Shown here: in pieces, positions 17,138-26,966 of the stretch | Position numbering within the stretch: the first letter of the stretch is position 1 | Layout: each line of letters starts with the position of its first letter | Assembly (NCBI GenBank): GCA_029552745.1 | Contig: JAKPDK010000160.1 | Coordinates: 62,001 to 126,000, forward strand | Reading direction: 5' to 3' | Length of the DNA: 64,000 bases | DNA from: Candidatus Hydrogenedentota bacterium | Lineage (GTDB): Bacteria > Hydrogenedentota > Hydrogenedentia > Hydrogenedentales > SLHB01 | Notes under the pieces: generated by a model | Seen by the model: the letters and a program-made list of their open reading frames with translations, nothing else | Told to the model about the DNA's origin: nothing | The model's database searches: none | Made by a program: the position numbers and the translations under genes

Positions 17138-18269
17138 TTTCTATAGATTGTTTGAACCATCCCTTGCGCCAAAATACAACTAACTCAATCAGAGCTACGC
17201 AAAACGCAATCAACAAGAATGCGGGATATCCGAACCGCCAACGAAGTTCGGGCATGTTATACGGAGACGCATCCACGTCAAAATTCATTCCATAAATGCC
17301 CGTTAAAAAACTCAAAGGTATAAACACAGTGGCTATAATCGTTAGGAGTTTCGTGATGTCATTTGTACGGTTGCTTACACTGGTCAAATAAACCTCCAGC
17401 AGACTCGACGTGATCTCCCGATGGGTCTCAATCAACTCCAAAATCTGGATCACGTGGTCATATCCATCCCTCAAATACACCCTGGTGATATCTGAAAATA
17501 CCGAGTCATCGTCGCGCAAAAGTTGGTTAAACACCTCACGCAATGGCGCTACCGCCCGACGCAGGGTCAACAAATCGCGTTTTGCACGATGTAACTCAAC
17601 CATTAACCGTTGAGTCGGACGACGGAGCACTTCCGCTTCGAGTGATTCCAAGCGCTCTGTAAACTCATCCAGAAAAGGAAAGTAAAAATCGATCACTGCG
17701 TCGACAAGACAATAAGCGAGATAATCCGCCCCCATTCGTCGTACTCGACCACCATTCTCCCGTATCCTTTTTCGAATGCAGTCGAGGCAATCGCCTGGGT
17801 GTTCCTGAAAAGTCAAAACGAAGTGCTTGTCAAAGAAAAGGCTTAATTGCTCGGTTCGCACCGGCTCACCTTTTTCCAACATACGCACGACCCAGAACAG
17901 ATGATTTTCAAAACTTTCGACCTTGGGACGCTGGTGTAAGGTAAGAACATCTTCCAAGGCCAGGGTGTGCAGCCCAAACAGCTCGCCAATCTTCTTAATT
18001 ATCGTCGAATCCCCAAGACCATCGACATTCACCCACACCACAGGCCATTCGCCCAGAAAACGGCGAATCTCCTCCGGATCCTTTATGTCAGCCTCGGTCA
18101 AATGCGTATCGCTATACGCGATAAGATGAATACGCGGTGCGAGCAAGTCGGAACGGTCTGGGATTTCTCCAGGTGGTCTGCCTGGCATAACGACATCGAG
18201 CATATCCCGACGCGTGCCCTTTTTCAAGAGAGCTCGGGCTTCACGAAGGAATACAGTCGCTAATCCCAT
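17106..18269 (-). CDS. corA: CorA-type magnesium/cobalt transporter
   Basis: Inner-membrane pentameric channel for Mg2+ (and Co2+). The frame can open at a TTG at 18308, but GGAGG at 18281-18285 precedes an ATG at 18269, which I prefer (387 residues). It has a long cytoplasmic alpha/beta and helical domain, then two C-terminal transmembrane helices. The signature YGMNF follows the first (FIPLSFLTGIYGMNF). The C-terminus is short and charged (Lys/Asp-rich), as is normal. The last 32 bases overlap the phosphopantetheinyl transferase gene, although the two functions are unrelated. Confidence 0.93.
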   Translation of the reverse strand: MGLATVFLREARALLKKGTRRDMLDVVMPGRPPGEIPDRSDLLAPRIHLIAYSDTHLTEADIKDPEEIRRFLGEWPVVWVNVDGLGDSTIIKKIGELFGLHTLALEDVLTLHQRPKVESFENHLFWVVRMLEKGEPVRTEQLSLFFDKHFVLTFQEHPGDCLDCIRKRIRENGGRVRRMGADYLAYCLVDAVIDFYFPFLDEFTERLESLEAEVLRRPTQRLMVELHRAKRDLLTLRRAVAPLREVFNQLLRDDDSVFSDITRVYLRDGYDHVIQILELIETHREITSSLLEVYLTSVSNRTNDITKLLTIIATVFIPLSFLTGIYGMNFDVDASPYNMPELRWRFGYPAFLLIAFCVALIELVVFWRKGWFKQSIEIDDEKNDKDK

Positions 18270-18328
18270 TTCCTTTGCGTCCTCCGCCCATCGACACCGT
18301 GTACCCAAAATTCTACCAAAGCCTCAGC

Positions 18329-19660
18329 TCAATCCAAAACCACAGGCCCAAAAACGGGAGCGGCAAATTGAGCATCTCGCAAGTTGGTCCGGGGGTTAAA
18401 CCCGCGTCCATACCAAAGTTTGGCACCGCGGTCTACAGCTTTTTCCAGAACTAGAGTTACGCGTTGATCCTCGGCGCGGGCATCAAGAATAGCAATCCGC
18501 TCTCCCGTCGAGTTTTCAACATAGAGACCCAAAACCCCCTTCGGGGGCATGAGTTTACCGCGAACGTTCTTGAAAACTATCCGCACAACTCGACGGTCTT
18601 TTGGGTCAACCTCTACAGTAGCCGGCATCAGACCATTACGCGGCGTTTTTTTTCCATAAACCATTGCAAGGGCCAGTTCTGCTAAACGCGTGCCCACCCT
18701 CTTCAAAGACTCCGTGTCGATATGGATGATATCATCCAGTGTCGAATCGATAGCGGAAACAATACCCACATTTTTCATTTCTTGAGCGAGCTCAAGTTGT
18801 ACTTGCTGGATAAGATTCCACGTATCCGGCGTAAAAAATTCTAGACCACCAAAAAACCTGGAAATCTGCACCTGTAAGAAAGGCAGCGAAGGTGCGCCAA
18901 AGTCCTGACGCACTGTTTCAATAAACGCGCGCATTTTAGCTTTGTAAGTTCCAGCTGTCGCAGGCACCGCATTCGATTCCCCCTGATACCATAACACCCC
19001 AGCCACACGCCCACCACATGCCCGGACCCTTCGTAACATAGAACCATAGAGAGAACGTCCCCCTTCCTTTTTTAGTGACGGATCCCACTGTTCGATACTC
19101 GTTCCTCCGTGAGAACAAACAATTAATCCTATGGGCACGCCTGTTGCCTTCACAATCTCTTTCCCAAACCGTACGCCGAGGCTTGCACCGATTTCTCTGA
19201 ACTTATAATCATAGGCTCTAGCAGCCTGAATGTCTTGCACGTCGGCAGGCCAGTGAACAGGGTCGATGGAATCCAAAAGACGACATATAGGATCTTTGGC
19301 AATACCCCATTTTTCTGTGTAATAAAAACAGTGCACTTGCTGAGACGGTGGTTCTAGATTCATTAATTTGCCACAGCCGTCCATATTTGACTGCCCAGCC
19401 AAAACCCACAGATCACCAATCATAAGCCCTGGTATTTCTTCTGCGAAGCCATCGCCCACGTCTACCAATAACGTATAAGGACCTCCGACGGGAATATTGG
19501 ACAAGCCTGTCGAGGTTTTTTTCCAGGGAACCACCACCTCAGAACCTTTTAACAAGCTCACACGCAATGGCTCTTTACACTTAAAATATATCTGACCCGA
19601 GTTTGGCCGATTCCTCTGAAAAACTTGATAGGGTTGAGGCAATCCTTCGTAGGATTTCAT
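18329..19660 (-). CDS. sialate O-acetylesterase-like (SASA) carbohydrate esterase
   Basis: Probably removes acetyl groups from a sugar. The frame runs upstream into the neighbouring gene, but AAAGG lies about 9 bases before the ATG at 19660, giving 443 residues. An N-terminal beta domain precedes an SGNH/SASA hydrolase domain: nucleophile Ser in AGQSNM, oxyanion-hole CSHGGTSIEQW, WYQGESNA, and a catalytic His near DDIIHIDT. I see no clear signal peptide with this start, which is odd for an enzyme of this class and may mean a cytoplasmic role. It follows the squalene/phytoene synthase gene after a 50-base gap. Acetylated glycans would fit the mannosidases nearby. Confidence 0.83.
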   Translation of the reverse strand: MKSYEGLPQPYQVFQRNRPNSGQIYFKCKEPLRVSLLKGSEVVVPWKKTSTGLSNIPVGGPYTLLVDVGDGFAEEIPGLMIGDLWVLAGQSNMDGCGKLMNLEPPSQQVHCFYYTEKWGIAKDPICRLLDSIDPVHWPADVQDIQAARAYDYKFREIGASLGVRFGKEIVKATGVPIGLIVCSHGGTSIEQWDPSLKKEGGRSLYGSMLRRVRACGGRVAGVLWYQGESNAVPATAGTYKAKMRAFIETVRQDFGAPSLPFLQVQISRFFGGLEFFTPDTWNLIQQVQLELAQEMKNVGIVSAIDSTLDDIIHIDTESLKRVGTRLAELALAMVYGKKTPRNGLMPATVEVDPKDRRVVRIVFKNVRGKLMPPKGVLGLYVENSTGERIAILDARAEDQRVTLVLEKAVDRGAKLWYGRGFNPRTNLRDAQFAAPVFGPVVLD

Positions 19661-19710
19661 CGTTCGCTGTCCTTTACTACCTTTTAAGCCTTTGTTTCTT
19701 TGATATCGTT

Positions 19711-20805
19711 TTAAGACGTTACAGGTTCCCCTTGAGGCTTCGGAAGCCCCCTGGCAGCCAATCGAAACGCCGTTTCTAAAAGCGTATTGTTCCAACCTAG
19801 TAAAGTGGTAACGAAAATTGTTAAATAGACAGTTCGCCGAGATACTTTGACCTCACGCCCCGAAGAAAACCGCCTATTCGCGTTAATCTTTCGTAACGTA
19901 AGCACAGCCAACCCAATAGCCCAAAGACAAAACCGGCGGATTCCCTGTTCCGACTTCGGAATCGTCAACGCATACCTCAACGCATTCTCCAAGTGTCCCC
20001 TCGTCACCCCAATGAGATGAACTAGTCCCTTTTCAAACCCTGGTGTTAATCGATGTGCAGACAACTCCCTCAGATCGTAGTCATAGGTGGCAAAAATCGA
20101 ACGGGGCAGCCAACACACGTTCCGTCCCTTATCATCCCATAAGTCTTTCAAGATGTTTGTCATTTGCAAACCTTGCCCGAAGGACTTTGCCAGAGACTCG
20201 AGCACCTCTCTATTTTTTGCCACAGCCGGAGAATGAGCACAGAACAGCTCCGTCAGCATTTCCCCGACAACCCCCGCAACGTAGTAACAGTACTTGTCCA
20301 GTTGAGACTGATCTTCCAGACCAGAATCAAAACAACCTTCCTGAAAGTGCGACATCCCTTCCGTCATGATGCGCACACAGCGTTCCAGACTCGCCCTATC
20401 GGTTGCGGAAAAAGACTGCGTTATCCGCAATACACGGGCGGCGTTCTGGACGAGCGCCACTTCCGCCTCAAGGGCTCCCCCTTCCAAACGCGGCGCTACG
20501 GTTGCCGCAAAAGTCTCCGGCGCCTCCTCGCCACGAATTACCCTTCGGAATAACTCCGAAAACTGTACTTTTTCCTCGACAGACAAAGAAGTGGCATCTT
20601 CGATAGTATCGGCAATCCGACAAAGAAGATAGGCGTTCCCCACTACATCACGTAAGGGTGTGGGCAACTGCGGAATAGTCAGGGCAAACGTTCGCGATAC
20701 CCGCTGCAGACTTTGGGCTTGAAAAACCCAGTCTTCCTCCGAAGGTTCTGAGCGTAGGCGAGATGCAACGTTGACCTCTGATGACAGATTTTTCACAGAG
20801 TCCAC
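19711..20805 (-). CDS. squalene/phytoene synthase family protein
   Basis: Head-to-head condensation of two prenyl diphosphates (farnesyl or geranylgeranyl). Its 364 residues carry the first Asp-rich motif ADTIED (65-70), SRTFALTIP near the start, and the second Asp-rich motif NILKDLWDD (217-225). A hydrophobic C-terminal segment (about 325-350) could be a membrane anchor, as in eukaryote-type squalene synthases. The start is GTG. It stands alone: no desaturase, squalene-hopene cyclase or hpnC/hpnE partner is in the window, so squalene versus phytoene cannot be settled. It is divergent from the URO-D-like gene. Confidence 0.85.
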   Translation of the reverse strand: MDSVKNLSSEVNVASRLRSEPSEEDWVFQAQSLQRVSRTFALTIPQLPTPLRDVVGNAYLLCRIADTIEDATSLSVEEKVQFSELFRRVIRGEEAPETFAATVAPRLEGGALEAEVALVQNAARVLRITQSFSATDRASLERCVRIMTEGMSHFQEGCFDSGLEDQSQLDKYCYYVAGVVGEMLTELFCAHSPAVAKNREVLESLAKSFGQGLQMTNILKDLWDDKGRNVCWLPRSIFATYDYDLRELSAHRLTPGFEKGLVHLIGVTRGHLENALRYALTIPKSEQGIRRFCLWAIGLAVLTLRKINANRRFSSGREVKVSRRTVYLTIFVTTLLGWNNTLLETAFRLAARGLPKPQGEPVTS

Positions 20806-21050
20806 ACCTATCGGTAGCTAGCTTGCACACAGAGACATGTGAATCAAATTCATAAAACCTAAGAATACTAAAGAGAACACAAAAACTCCAATAAGTAAAT
20901 CGTCCCAGAATGCCAATAGTTGCAGAACCGGGATGACTTTCCGTACGATGCTCTTTGATAGTACCGGCACAGAAGTGTTAGGCGCTCTACTCCTTAAAAA
21001 GTAGGAATCGGTCCAAACTGACGTCTGAATAGACGATAGGAGAGTCCAAC
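20806..21050. other. divergent intergenic region
   Basis: 245 bases between two divergent genes. It ends with AGGAGA 8 bases before the ATG of the URO-D-like gene. I could not find a strong promoter pair on either strand, and no small gene is supported. Confidence 0.4.
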
Positions 21051-22286
21051 ATGCCGTCGAAAAAAGATGTCCAGATACTCCGCGACCTCGCCTCACGCGT
21101 ACGGGAAATCGCCGCGCTTCCTCTCCAGGAAGAAAAAAGAAGACTTTGGCGAAAACTGAACGGTCTCACACCCGAGAGACCCATGGTCATGATCGATCAA
21201 GTATGTTGGAACGAGTTGCAAGATCGTGAGGAACTTCAGCTTCGATGTTCCGACCCGGAGTGTCGCTTCTACGAGCAGCGACTTCGTCAAACGCTTTACC
21301 AGTGGCATCATTTTCCTGCTGACATGGTTATCGAACCTTTTCTCGGAGTCCCTAAAGCAGTCTCCAACTCTGGCTTTGGAGTTCATGTCCATGAGGAGAT
21401 TCGCGAAACCTACTCATCGGGCGGCATCTTGGCTCACAAGTTTTTCAATCAATTCCAGACCGAAGAAGACCTCGAGAAAATCCAGACACCCCGTATCACC
21501 CATGACGAAACAGAAACACAACGACGTCAGGTAGTTGCGAAAGAGATTTTTGGTGACACTATCGAGGTCCGCCTGACCGGAGTCGACCCATACTTATCCC
21601 TATGGGACCCCATCAGCACGTGGATGGGGGTTGAAAACGCCCTGCTTGCGATTATTGAACGTCCGAATTACATGCATCGTCTTGTCAATCGTATGACCGA
21701 AGGGTATCTTTCCATGCTTGATCAGCTGGAAGAACTGGGAGTGCTTTGCGAACCCCAGTGCGTGATTCACTGCACAGGAGCTTATACAGACGAACTGCCT
21801 GCTCCGGGGTACAATCCCGAGCGACCACGTACCAAGGATATCTGGATGTTTGGTTTGGCGCAGATGTTTTCAACGGTCTCTCCGCAAACCTTCAAAGAGT
21901 TTGAGGTAGATTATTGCAGCCGAATTTGCGAACGTTTTGGGCTTGTGTATTACGGCTGCTGTGATCCGCTTGACGGAAAGATGAATGAAGTGCGAATGAT
22001 ACCACATGTCCGCAAGGTCTCCATGAGCCCCTGGGTAAATCAAGAGCGCGGCGCGGAGGAAATAAGCAATGATTTTGTCTTTTCTCGAAAACCCAATCCC
22101 GCTTTTCTTGCAGAAGCATCCTTTGACGCAGAACTTGTACGCCGAGACCTCGAAAAAACCGTTGAAATTTGTAAAAGACACGGCTGCCCGCTCGAGATAA
22201 TACTGAAAGACATCAGTACTGTCCGTTACGAACCTGAAAGGCTGGATGAGTGGAACCGCGTTGCGATGGAAGTGGTCAATAGGTGA
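21051..22286 (+). CDS. uroporphyrinogen decarboxylase-like (URO-D superfamily) protein
   Basis: A 411-residue protein of the URO-D fold, but not a HemE: the heme context and typical HemE N-terminal motifs are absent. The superfamily also includes zinc-dependent methyltransferases (MtaA/MtbA type) that act on corrinoid proteins. Candidate metal ligands here are His240-Cys241 (VIHCTGAY) and Cys303-Cys304 (YYGCCDPL). It opens a run of carbohydrate genes (GH2 19 bases downstream, then a beta-helix enzyme), so a role in glycan or demethylation chemistry is likely, but this is inference. A clear AGGAGA ribosome binding site supports the ATG start. Confidence 0.75.
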   Translation: MPSKKDVQILRDLASRVREIAALPLQEEKRRLWRKLNGLTPERPMVMIDQVCWNELQDREELQLRCSDPECRFYEQRLRQTLYQWHHFPADMVIEPFLGVPKAVSNSGFGVHVHEEIRETYSSGGILAHKFFNQFQTEEDLEKIQTPRITHDETETQRRQVVAKEIFGDTIEVRLTGVDPYLSLWDPISTWMGVENALLAIIERPNYMHRLVNRMTEGYLSMLDQLEELGVLCEPQCVIHCTGAYTDELPAPGYNPERPRTKDIWMFGLAQMFSTVSPQTFKEFEVDYCSRICERFGLVYYGCCDPLDGKMNEVRMIPHVRKVSMSPWVNQERGAEEISNDFVFSRKPNPAFLAEASFDAELVRRDLEKTVEICKRHGCPLEIILKDISTVRYEPERLDEWNRVAMEVVNR

Positions 22287-22304
22287 TTATAAGGGAAAAC
22301 GCCC

Positions 22305-24653
22305 ATGAATCAATCTAGAACTACTTTTGTCCCCCGTCACTCTACCGAAATCAGAGGTCCTTGGAACTTTTCATACTCACTGAGCGCACCGTCGGGTGAC
22401 TTCGCAAGTCTTGCGGAACTTATTTCAGCCGGTTACCCCATATACGAGGCTCATATACCCGGAAACTTGGAACTCGACTTGCAACGGCTAGGTATTCTGC
22501 CGGACCCTTTTTTCGGGCTAAATATCTTGAAGCTGCGAGAATTGGAAAACGCACACGTTTGGTACCACTGTCAGTTCAAGGCACCTACGCCACAAGATCA
22601 GATGGTCAAACTTGTTTTTGAAGGCATCGACTGCTTTGCAACTATATATCTGAACGGCCTACTACTCGGACAAACCGACAACATGCTTGTCGAACATGAT
22701 TTTGATGTTTCGGACAGGTTGCAACCCGAAAACGAACTCTTCATTCACATCACTCCCGCAAATCATAGGGCGGCTTCCCACAACTATCCTCCGGGACTAG
22801 GTGCACCCGCCATTCATTATGAATCCCTTTTTGTGAGAAAGGCGCCACACCAGTACGGGTGGGACATCATGCCCCGAGCGCTTTCTGCGGGAATCTGGCG
22901 CCCGGTGAAACTTCACTATCTCCCGAAAGAACATATAGAATCTCTCTTCCTTTACACCCATGACCTCGCCCCCGATAACTCGTGTGCCCACGTGACACTT
23001 GCCTATGAAATTGCAATCCAACAAAACGCGCTTTCACCTTATCGCATGGAAATCGAGGGCACATGCGACGACCACACATTTCGAGAGTCTATTCCTATAT
23101 TTTTCCGAGCCGGTAAACACCGCTTTTCTATCTCCGCACCACGACTCTGGTGGCCCAACGGGTATGGTGCACCTCACATTTATCGGGTACGCGCGTCTTT
23201 GTGGAAAGAAGACATGCTCATAGATACCAAAGAATTCAACTTCGGTATCCGCACTGTACGCCTGCACAAAACAAATGTAACAGACAAAGAGGGTAGCGGC
23301 GACTTCTCCATCTATATCAACGGCCAACGCATTTTTGCAAAAGGTACAAACTGGGTGCCTCTTGACGTCTTTCACGCGCGGGATGAGTCACGGACAGAAC
23401 AAGCGATTCGTCTGGCAAAGGGCTGCCACTGCAACATCATCCGGTGCTGGGGCGGCAACGTCTACGAGTCAGAGCGTTTCTTCGACCTATGCGACTCAAA
23501 CGGCTTAATGGTCTGGCAGGATTTTGCCATGGCTTGTATGGTGTATCCTCAAGACACCTCGTTCCAAGAAATGCTCTCACGCGAGGCAAAAAAAGTAGTG
23601 CGACGATTAAGACAACACCCCAGTGTGGTGCTATGGGCGGGAGATAACGAATGTGACCTCGCCTATGCGTGGAATAAACTCGGCAATCCCAATGACAATG
23701 TTCTAACGCGAAAAACATTGCCGGACATTTTGCGACAAGAAGACCCGACGCGCCCCTTCTTGCCTAGCTCGCCCTACGTAAGCGACGAAGCGTATCTTGT
23801 GGGAGAGGAGTATCTGCCAGAAAATCATCTGTGGGGACCGCGGGACTATTACAAAAGCACGTACTACAAGACGTCCCTCTGCCATTTTGCCAGTGAGATC
23901 GGCTATCACGGGTGCCCTGCGCCGGAATCTATCCGACAGTTCATCGGCCCGGAAAATATTTGGCCTTACAAGGACAATCCGGAGTGGAACCTTCACTCTA
24001 CCAACCCCGCGCCCGATCTCACGGTGTTCTTTTCGCCTCCGAGTTACAGAGTGGAACTCATGGCAAATCAGGTCCAAGCCGTTTTTGGAAAAATCCCGGA
24101 CGACTTAGAATCCTTCGCCTTTGCGAGCCAAGTTGTTCAAGCCGAAGCCATGAAAACCTTTATCGAAATGTTTCGCTCGAATAAATGGCGCCGAACGGGT
24201 ATCATCTGGTGGAATCTACTTGACGGTTGGCCTCAGTTTTCTGATGCAGTAATCGACTACTACTTTCGGGAAAAGCTCGCCTACTCCTATATTCAACGTT
24301 CCCAGCGACACCTTTGCTTGATGATTAGGGAGCCGGTGATATCCAACCTTCAACTTGTAGCCGCCAACGACACGCTCGAAGACATCCCTTTGGCATTCAC
24401 GGTGAAAGACGTAGAAACCGGAAAACAGATTCTGGCAGGAGAAGCGATCGCCTTAGCCAATGCCACCACGCCCCTGGGCGAGTTTCCCCATCATCCGACT
24501 ATACAAAGGTTTTACCTCATCGAGTGGCAAAGCCCGGCTGAAAAGGGCGTAAATCACTACCTGGCGGGAGAACCGCCTTTCGCGGTCGACGACTACAAAA
24601 GATGGCTGCAAGAATCGGGACTTACCGTGGCACATGTAAATGCTGGGACATAG
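22305..24653 (+). CDS. beta-mannosidase-like glycoside hydrolase, GH2
   Basis: Probably hydrolyses beta-mannosides. The 782 residues have the GH2 order: sugar-binding jelly roll (about 15-200), immunoglobulin-like domain (about 205-315), then the TIM barrel. The acid/base Glu449 lies in WAGDNEC (asparagine-glutamate pair), and the probable nucleophile Glu531 in FASEIGYHG. GTNWVPLDVFHAR and NIIRCWGGNVYES are classic beta-mannosidase segments. No signal peptide is seen, so it is probably cytoplasmic. AAGGG precedes the ATG. It lies between the URO-D-like gene and the beta-helix gene with gaps of only 18 bases each, so this is an operon. Confidence 0.88.
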   Translation: MNQSRTTFVPRHSTEIRGPWNFSYSLSAPSGDFASLAELISAGYPIYEAHIPGNLELDLQRLGILPDPFFGLNILKLRELENAHVWYHCQFKAPTPQDQMVKLVFEGIDCFATIYLNGLLLGQTDNMLVEHDFDVSDRLQPENELFIHITPANHRAASHNYPPGLGAPAIHYESLFVRKAPHQYGWDIMPRALSAGIWRPVKLHYLPKEHIESLFLYTHDLAPDNSCAHVTLAYEIAIQQNALSPYRMEIEGTCDDHTFRESIPIFFRAGKHRFSISAPRLWWPNGYGAPHIYRVRASLWKEDMLIDTKEFNFGIRTVRLHKTNVTDKEGSGDFSIYINGQRIFAKGTNWVPLDVFHARDESRTEQAIRLAKGCHCNIIRCWGGNVYESERFFDLCDSNGLMVWQDFAMACMVYPQDTSFQEMLSREAKKVVRRLRQHPSVVLWAGDNECDLAYAWNKLGNPNDNVLTRKTLPDILRQEDPTRPFLPSSPYVSDEAYLVGEEYLPENHLWGPRDYYKSTYYKTSLCHFASEIGYHGCPAPESIRQFIGPENIWPYKDNPEWNLHSTNPAPDLTVFFSPPSYRVELMANQVQAVFGKIPDDLESFAFASQVVQAEAMKTFIEMFRSNKWRRTGIIWWNLLDGWPQFSDAVIDYYFREKLAYSYIQRSQRHLCLMIREPVISNLQLVAANDTLEDIPLAFTVKDVETGKQILAGEAIALANATTPLGEFPHHPTIQRFYLIEWQSPAEKGVNHYLAGEPPFAVDDYKRWLQESGLTVAHVNAGT

Positions 24654-24671
24654 CAGGATAGGGATAAGGTT

Positions 24672-26831
24672 ATGTGTAAAAAGATGGTACGTTCGTTTTT
24701 GACCCTTTTGATTGTTTTTTTCTTCTCTGGTCCCTTGTTTGCCGAAAACATCCCCCCGACGATGAAACAAGACAATTGGGTAGAACAGCAAAGGAATTTT
24801 GACGTGAGTCACTATACACACCGTTTCCCCTCACCCTCGATAACATTGTACGTTGCGCCAGATGGCAATGATGAGCAGCCGGGAACCAAGAAACGTCCTT
24901 TTGCGACGCTGGAAGCCGCCCGAGACACTTTGAGACAACTGAAGAAAACCGGAAAGTTATCTAAGGGCGGCGCAAAAGTGATTATTCGAGGCGGACGATA
25001 CTCGGTAAGACAGACGTTCTCATTGACCCATGATGATTCGGGAGAGCCCGATAAACCGATACGGTATTGTGCAGCGCGAGGTGAAACTCCTATATTTTCA
25101 GGCAGTCTAAAAGTGGACAATTTCTTGCCTGTAACCGACGCCCATATCTTGCAACGCCTTCCAGACGAGGCTCGAGGGAAGGTTCAAGTTGCTGACCTCA
25201 GCCTCTGCGGTATTGACTCCGTTCCCCCACTGATTCTCGGGGGCTTCGGGAAAAAAGCAAAGGACGCGTCCGCAGCGGTTGTTGAGTTATATTTCGAAGG
25301 CAACCCGATGCCTCTCGCCCGCTGGCCTAATGAAGGCTTTGTTCAAGTTGCCGGCATCCCAGAAGAAGACGCCTTCACTATGTTCGGACGGAAGGGCAGC
25401 AAAGCAGGTATTATTTATTATGAGGGCGATCGTCCTTCGCGTTGGCTCGAAGAATCGGATGGGTACTTATATGGATATTGGTTTTTTGGATGGGCTGACT
25501 CGTATGAACGTATCGCAAGCATCGATGCGCAAAAACGTTCCATCCGCTTTCAAGAACCTTTCGCACACTACGGTTACCGTGCAGAAGCCCCCTACTACGC
25601 TGTCAATATGCTTTGTGAAATTGACATGCCAGGCGAGTGGTACCTAGACCGCACAAACAAACTGCTCTATTTCTATCCACCGGCAGACCTGGCTGGGAAT
25701 CGAGTAGAACTGTCATGGTTTTCAAGCCCATTCGTTTCGTTAGAAGACGTTGCCTTCGTGACTTTCGAAGGTCTCGCTTGGGAAATGGGAGCAGTAAACG
25801 GCATCGAGGTGAAAGGCGGCACCCACTGTACCTTCGCCGGTTGCACGATTCGCAACTTTGCGGGAAACGGCATACGAATCCTTGAAGGAACGAATCACGC
25901 TGTAGTTTGCTCCGATATCCATACTATGGGGCAAGGGGGTCTTATCGTGAAGGGAGGCGACCGCAAAACGCTAACGCCAGGTAATCATCTGGTCGAAAAC
26001 TGTCACATCTACAATCTTTCGCGTATTTATCACACCTATAGACCTGCTGTCCTTCTTGAAGGTGTAGGCAATCGCGTCGCGCACAACCTGGTCCACGACA
26101 TACCCAGTAGCGCTTTCCGTATTGAAGGAAATGACCATATCGTCGAGTTCAATCACGTGCACCATGTGGTTCTAGAATCTGATGACCAAGGGGCAATAGA
26201 CATTTGGGGCAACGTGACCTACCGCGGCAACGTCTTTCGTTACAATTGGTGGCACGATATTGGAAACCAAATCAATCCGCATGATCATCCCGAATGTGGG
26301 CATGCAGGCATTCGACTGGACGATGCAATATCTGGACAGCTCATTTACGGAAACTTGTTTGAAAGAGCTTCCGCCGGCAAAGCAGGCTTTGGCGCCATAC
26401 AGATCCATGGAGGAAAAGACAATCTAATTGTAAATAATGTGTTTAATGAGTGTATGGCTGCCGTAAGCCTCAGTTCATGGGGCGATAAGCGATGGAAAGA
26501 ATTCGTGGAAAACCACTGGAAATCTCAAGACATCGACCAGGAACTTTATTTGCAACGATATCCCGAGCTAAGTCGACTTTTGCAAGATGTTGACGCAAAC
26601 ACGTTCAAAAACAACCTCGTGATGAATTGTGAGAATTTTTTCTTACGCTATAACGAACGGTCTATTGTGGAAAACAATATAGAACTTAAGGGCAAACATC
26701 CTTTGCCTGATGAAACAAAAAAGAAATGGAAAGAGTGGAACAAGCTCCTTAAGCAAAACCACTGCCAACCGATTCCTTTCAAAAAAATCGGTCTGTATAC
26801 ATGTCCGCTTCGCAAAAATATGCCCAAGTAG
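24672..26831 (+). CDS. secreted right-handed beta-helix glycosidase-like protein (GH141-like)
   Basis: An exported 719-residue protein. The signal peptide is clear (SFLTLLIVFFFSGPLFA, cut near residue 24). Next comes the 'YVAPDGNDEQPGT..RPFATLEAARDTLR' type start shared by many secreted parallel beta-helix enzymes, including GH141. The middle (about 370-600) holds repeated short strands typical of a beta-helix (CTFAGCTIRNFAGNGIRI, HLVENCHIYNLSRIYHTY, HIVEFNHVHHV). The enzyme family is a judgement from the overall look; a lyase cannot be excluded. It would act on the polymer outside the cytoplasm, with the GH2 enzyme acting on the imported products. Confidence 0.75.
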   Translation: MCKKMVRSFLTLLIVFFFSGPLFAENIPPTMKQDNWVEQQRNFDVSHYTHRFPSPSITLYVAPDGNDEQPGTKKRPFATLEAARDTLRQLKKTGKLSKGGAKVIIRGGRYSVRQTFSLTHDDSGEPDKPIRYCAARGETPIFSGSLKVDNFLPVTDAHILQRLPDEARGKVQVADLSLCGIDSVPPLILGGFGKKAKDASAAVVELYFEGNPMPLARWPNEGFVQVAGIPEEDAFTMFGRKGSKAGIIYYEGDRPSRWLEESDGYLYGYWFFGWADSYERIASIDAQKRSIRFQEPFAHYGYRAEAPYYAVNMLCEIDMPGEWYLDRTNKLLYFYPPADLAGNRVELSWFSSPFVSLEDVAFVTFEGLAWEMGAVNGIEVKGGTHCTFAGCTIRNFAGNGIRILEGTNHAVVCSDIHTMGQGGLIVKGGDRKTLTPGNHLVENCHIYNLSRIYHTYRPAVLLEGVGNRVAHNLVHDIPSSAFRIEGNDHIVEFNHVHHVVLESDDQGAIDIWGNVTYRGNVFRYNWWHDIGNQINPHDHPECGHAGIRLDDAISGQLIYGNLFERASAGKAGFGAIQIHGGKDNLIVNNVFNECMAAVSLSSWGDKRWKEFVENHWKSQDIDQELYLQRYPELSRLLQDVDANTFKNNLVMNCENFFLRYNERSIVENNIELKGKHPLPDETKKKWKEWNKLLKQNHCQPIPFKKIGLYTCPLRKNMPK

Positions 26832-26966
26832 TCTTCACAGAATCACCATGGCGTCAAGGCAATGCCCAAGATTTCAGTTTGTCTCTTAGGACTCAGTCCT
26901 GTATATTTTAAGACAGGCTCAAAGGGGTGAGGCTACCGAAACGAGGTTAATAGGTTGTGGAGAAAA
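26832..26966. other. spacer with a small palindrome
   Basis: AGGACT-C-AGTCCT at 26888-26900 is a perfect 6-bp inverted repeat, directly followed by a CCTGT...ACAGG pair. No T run follows, so a terminator is not shown; an operator or attenuator before the dehydrogenase gene is possible. Confidence 0.3.
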
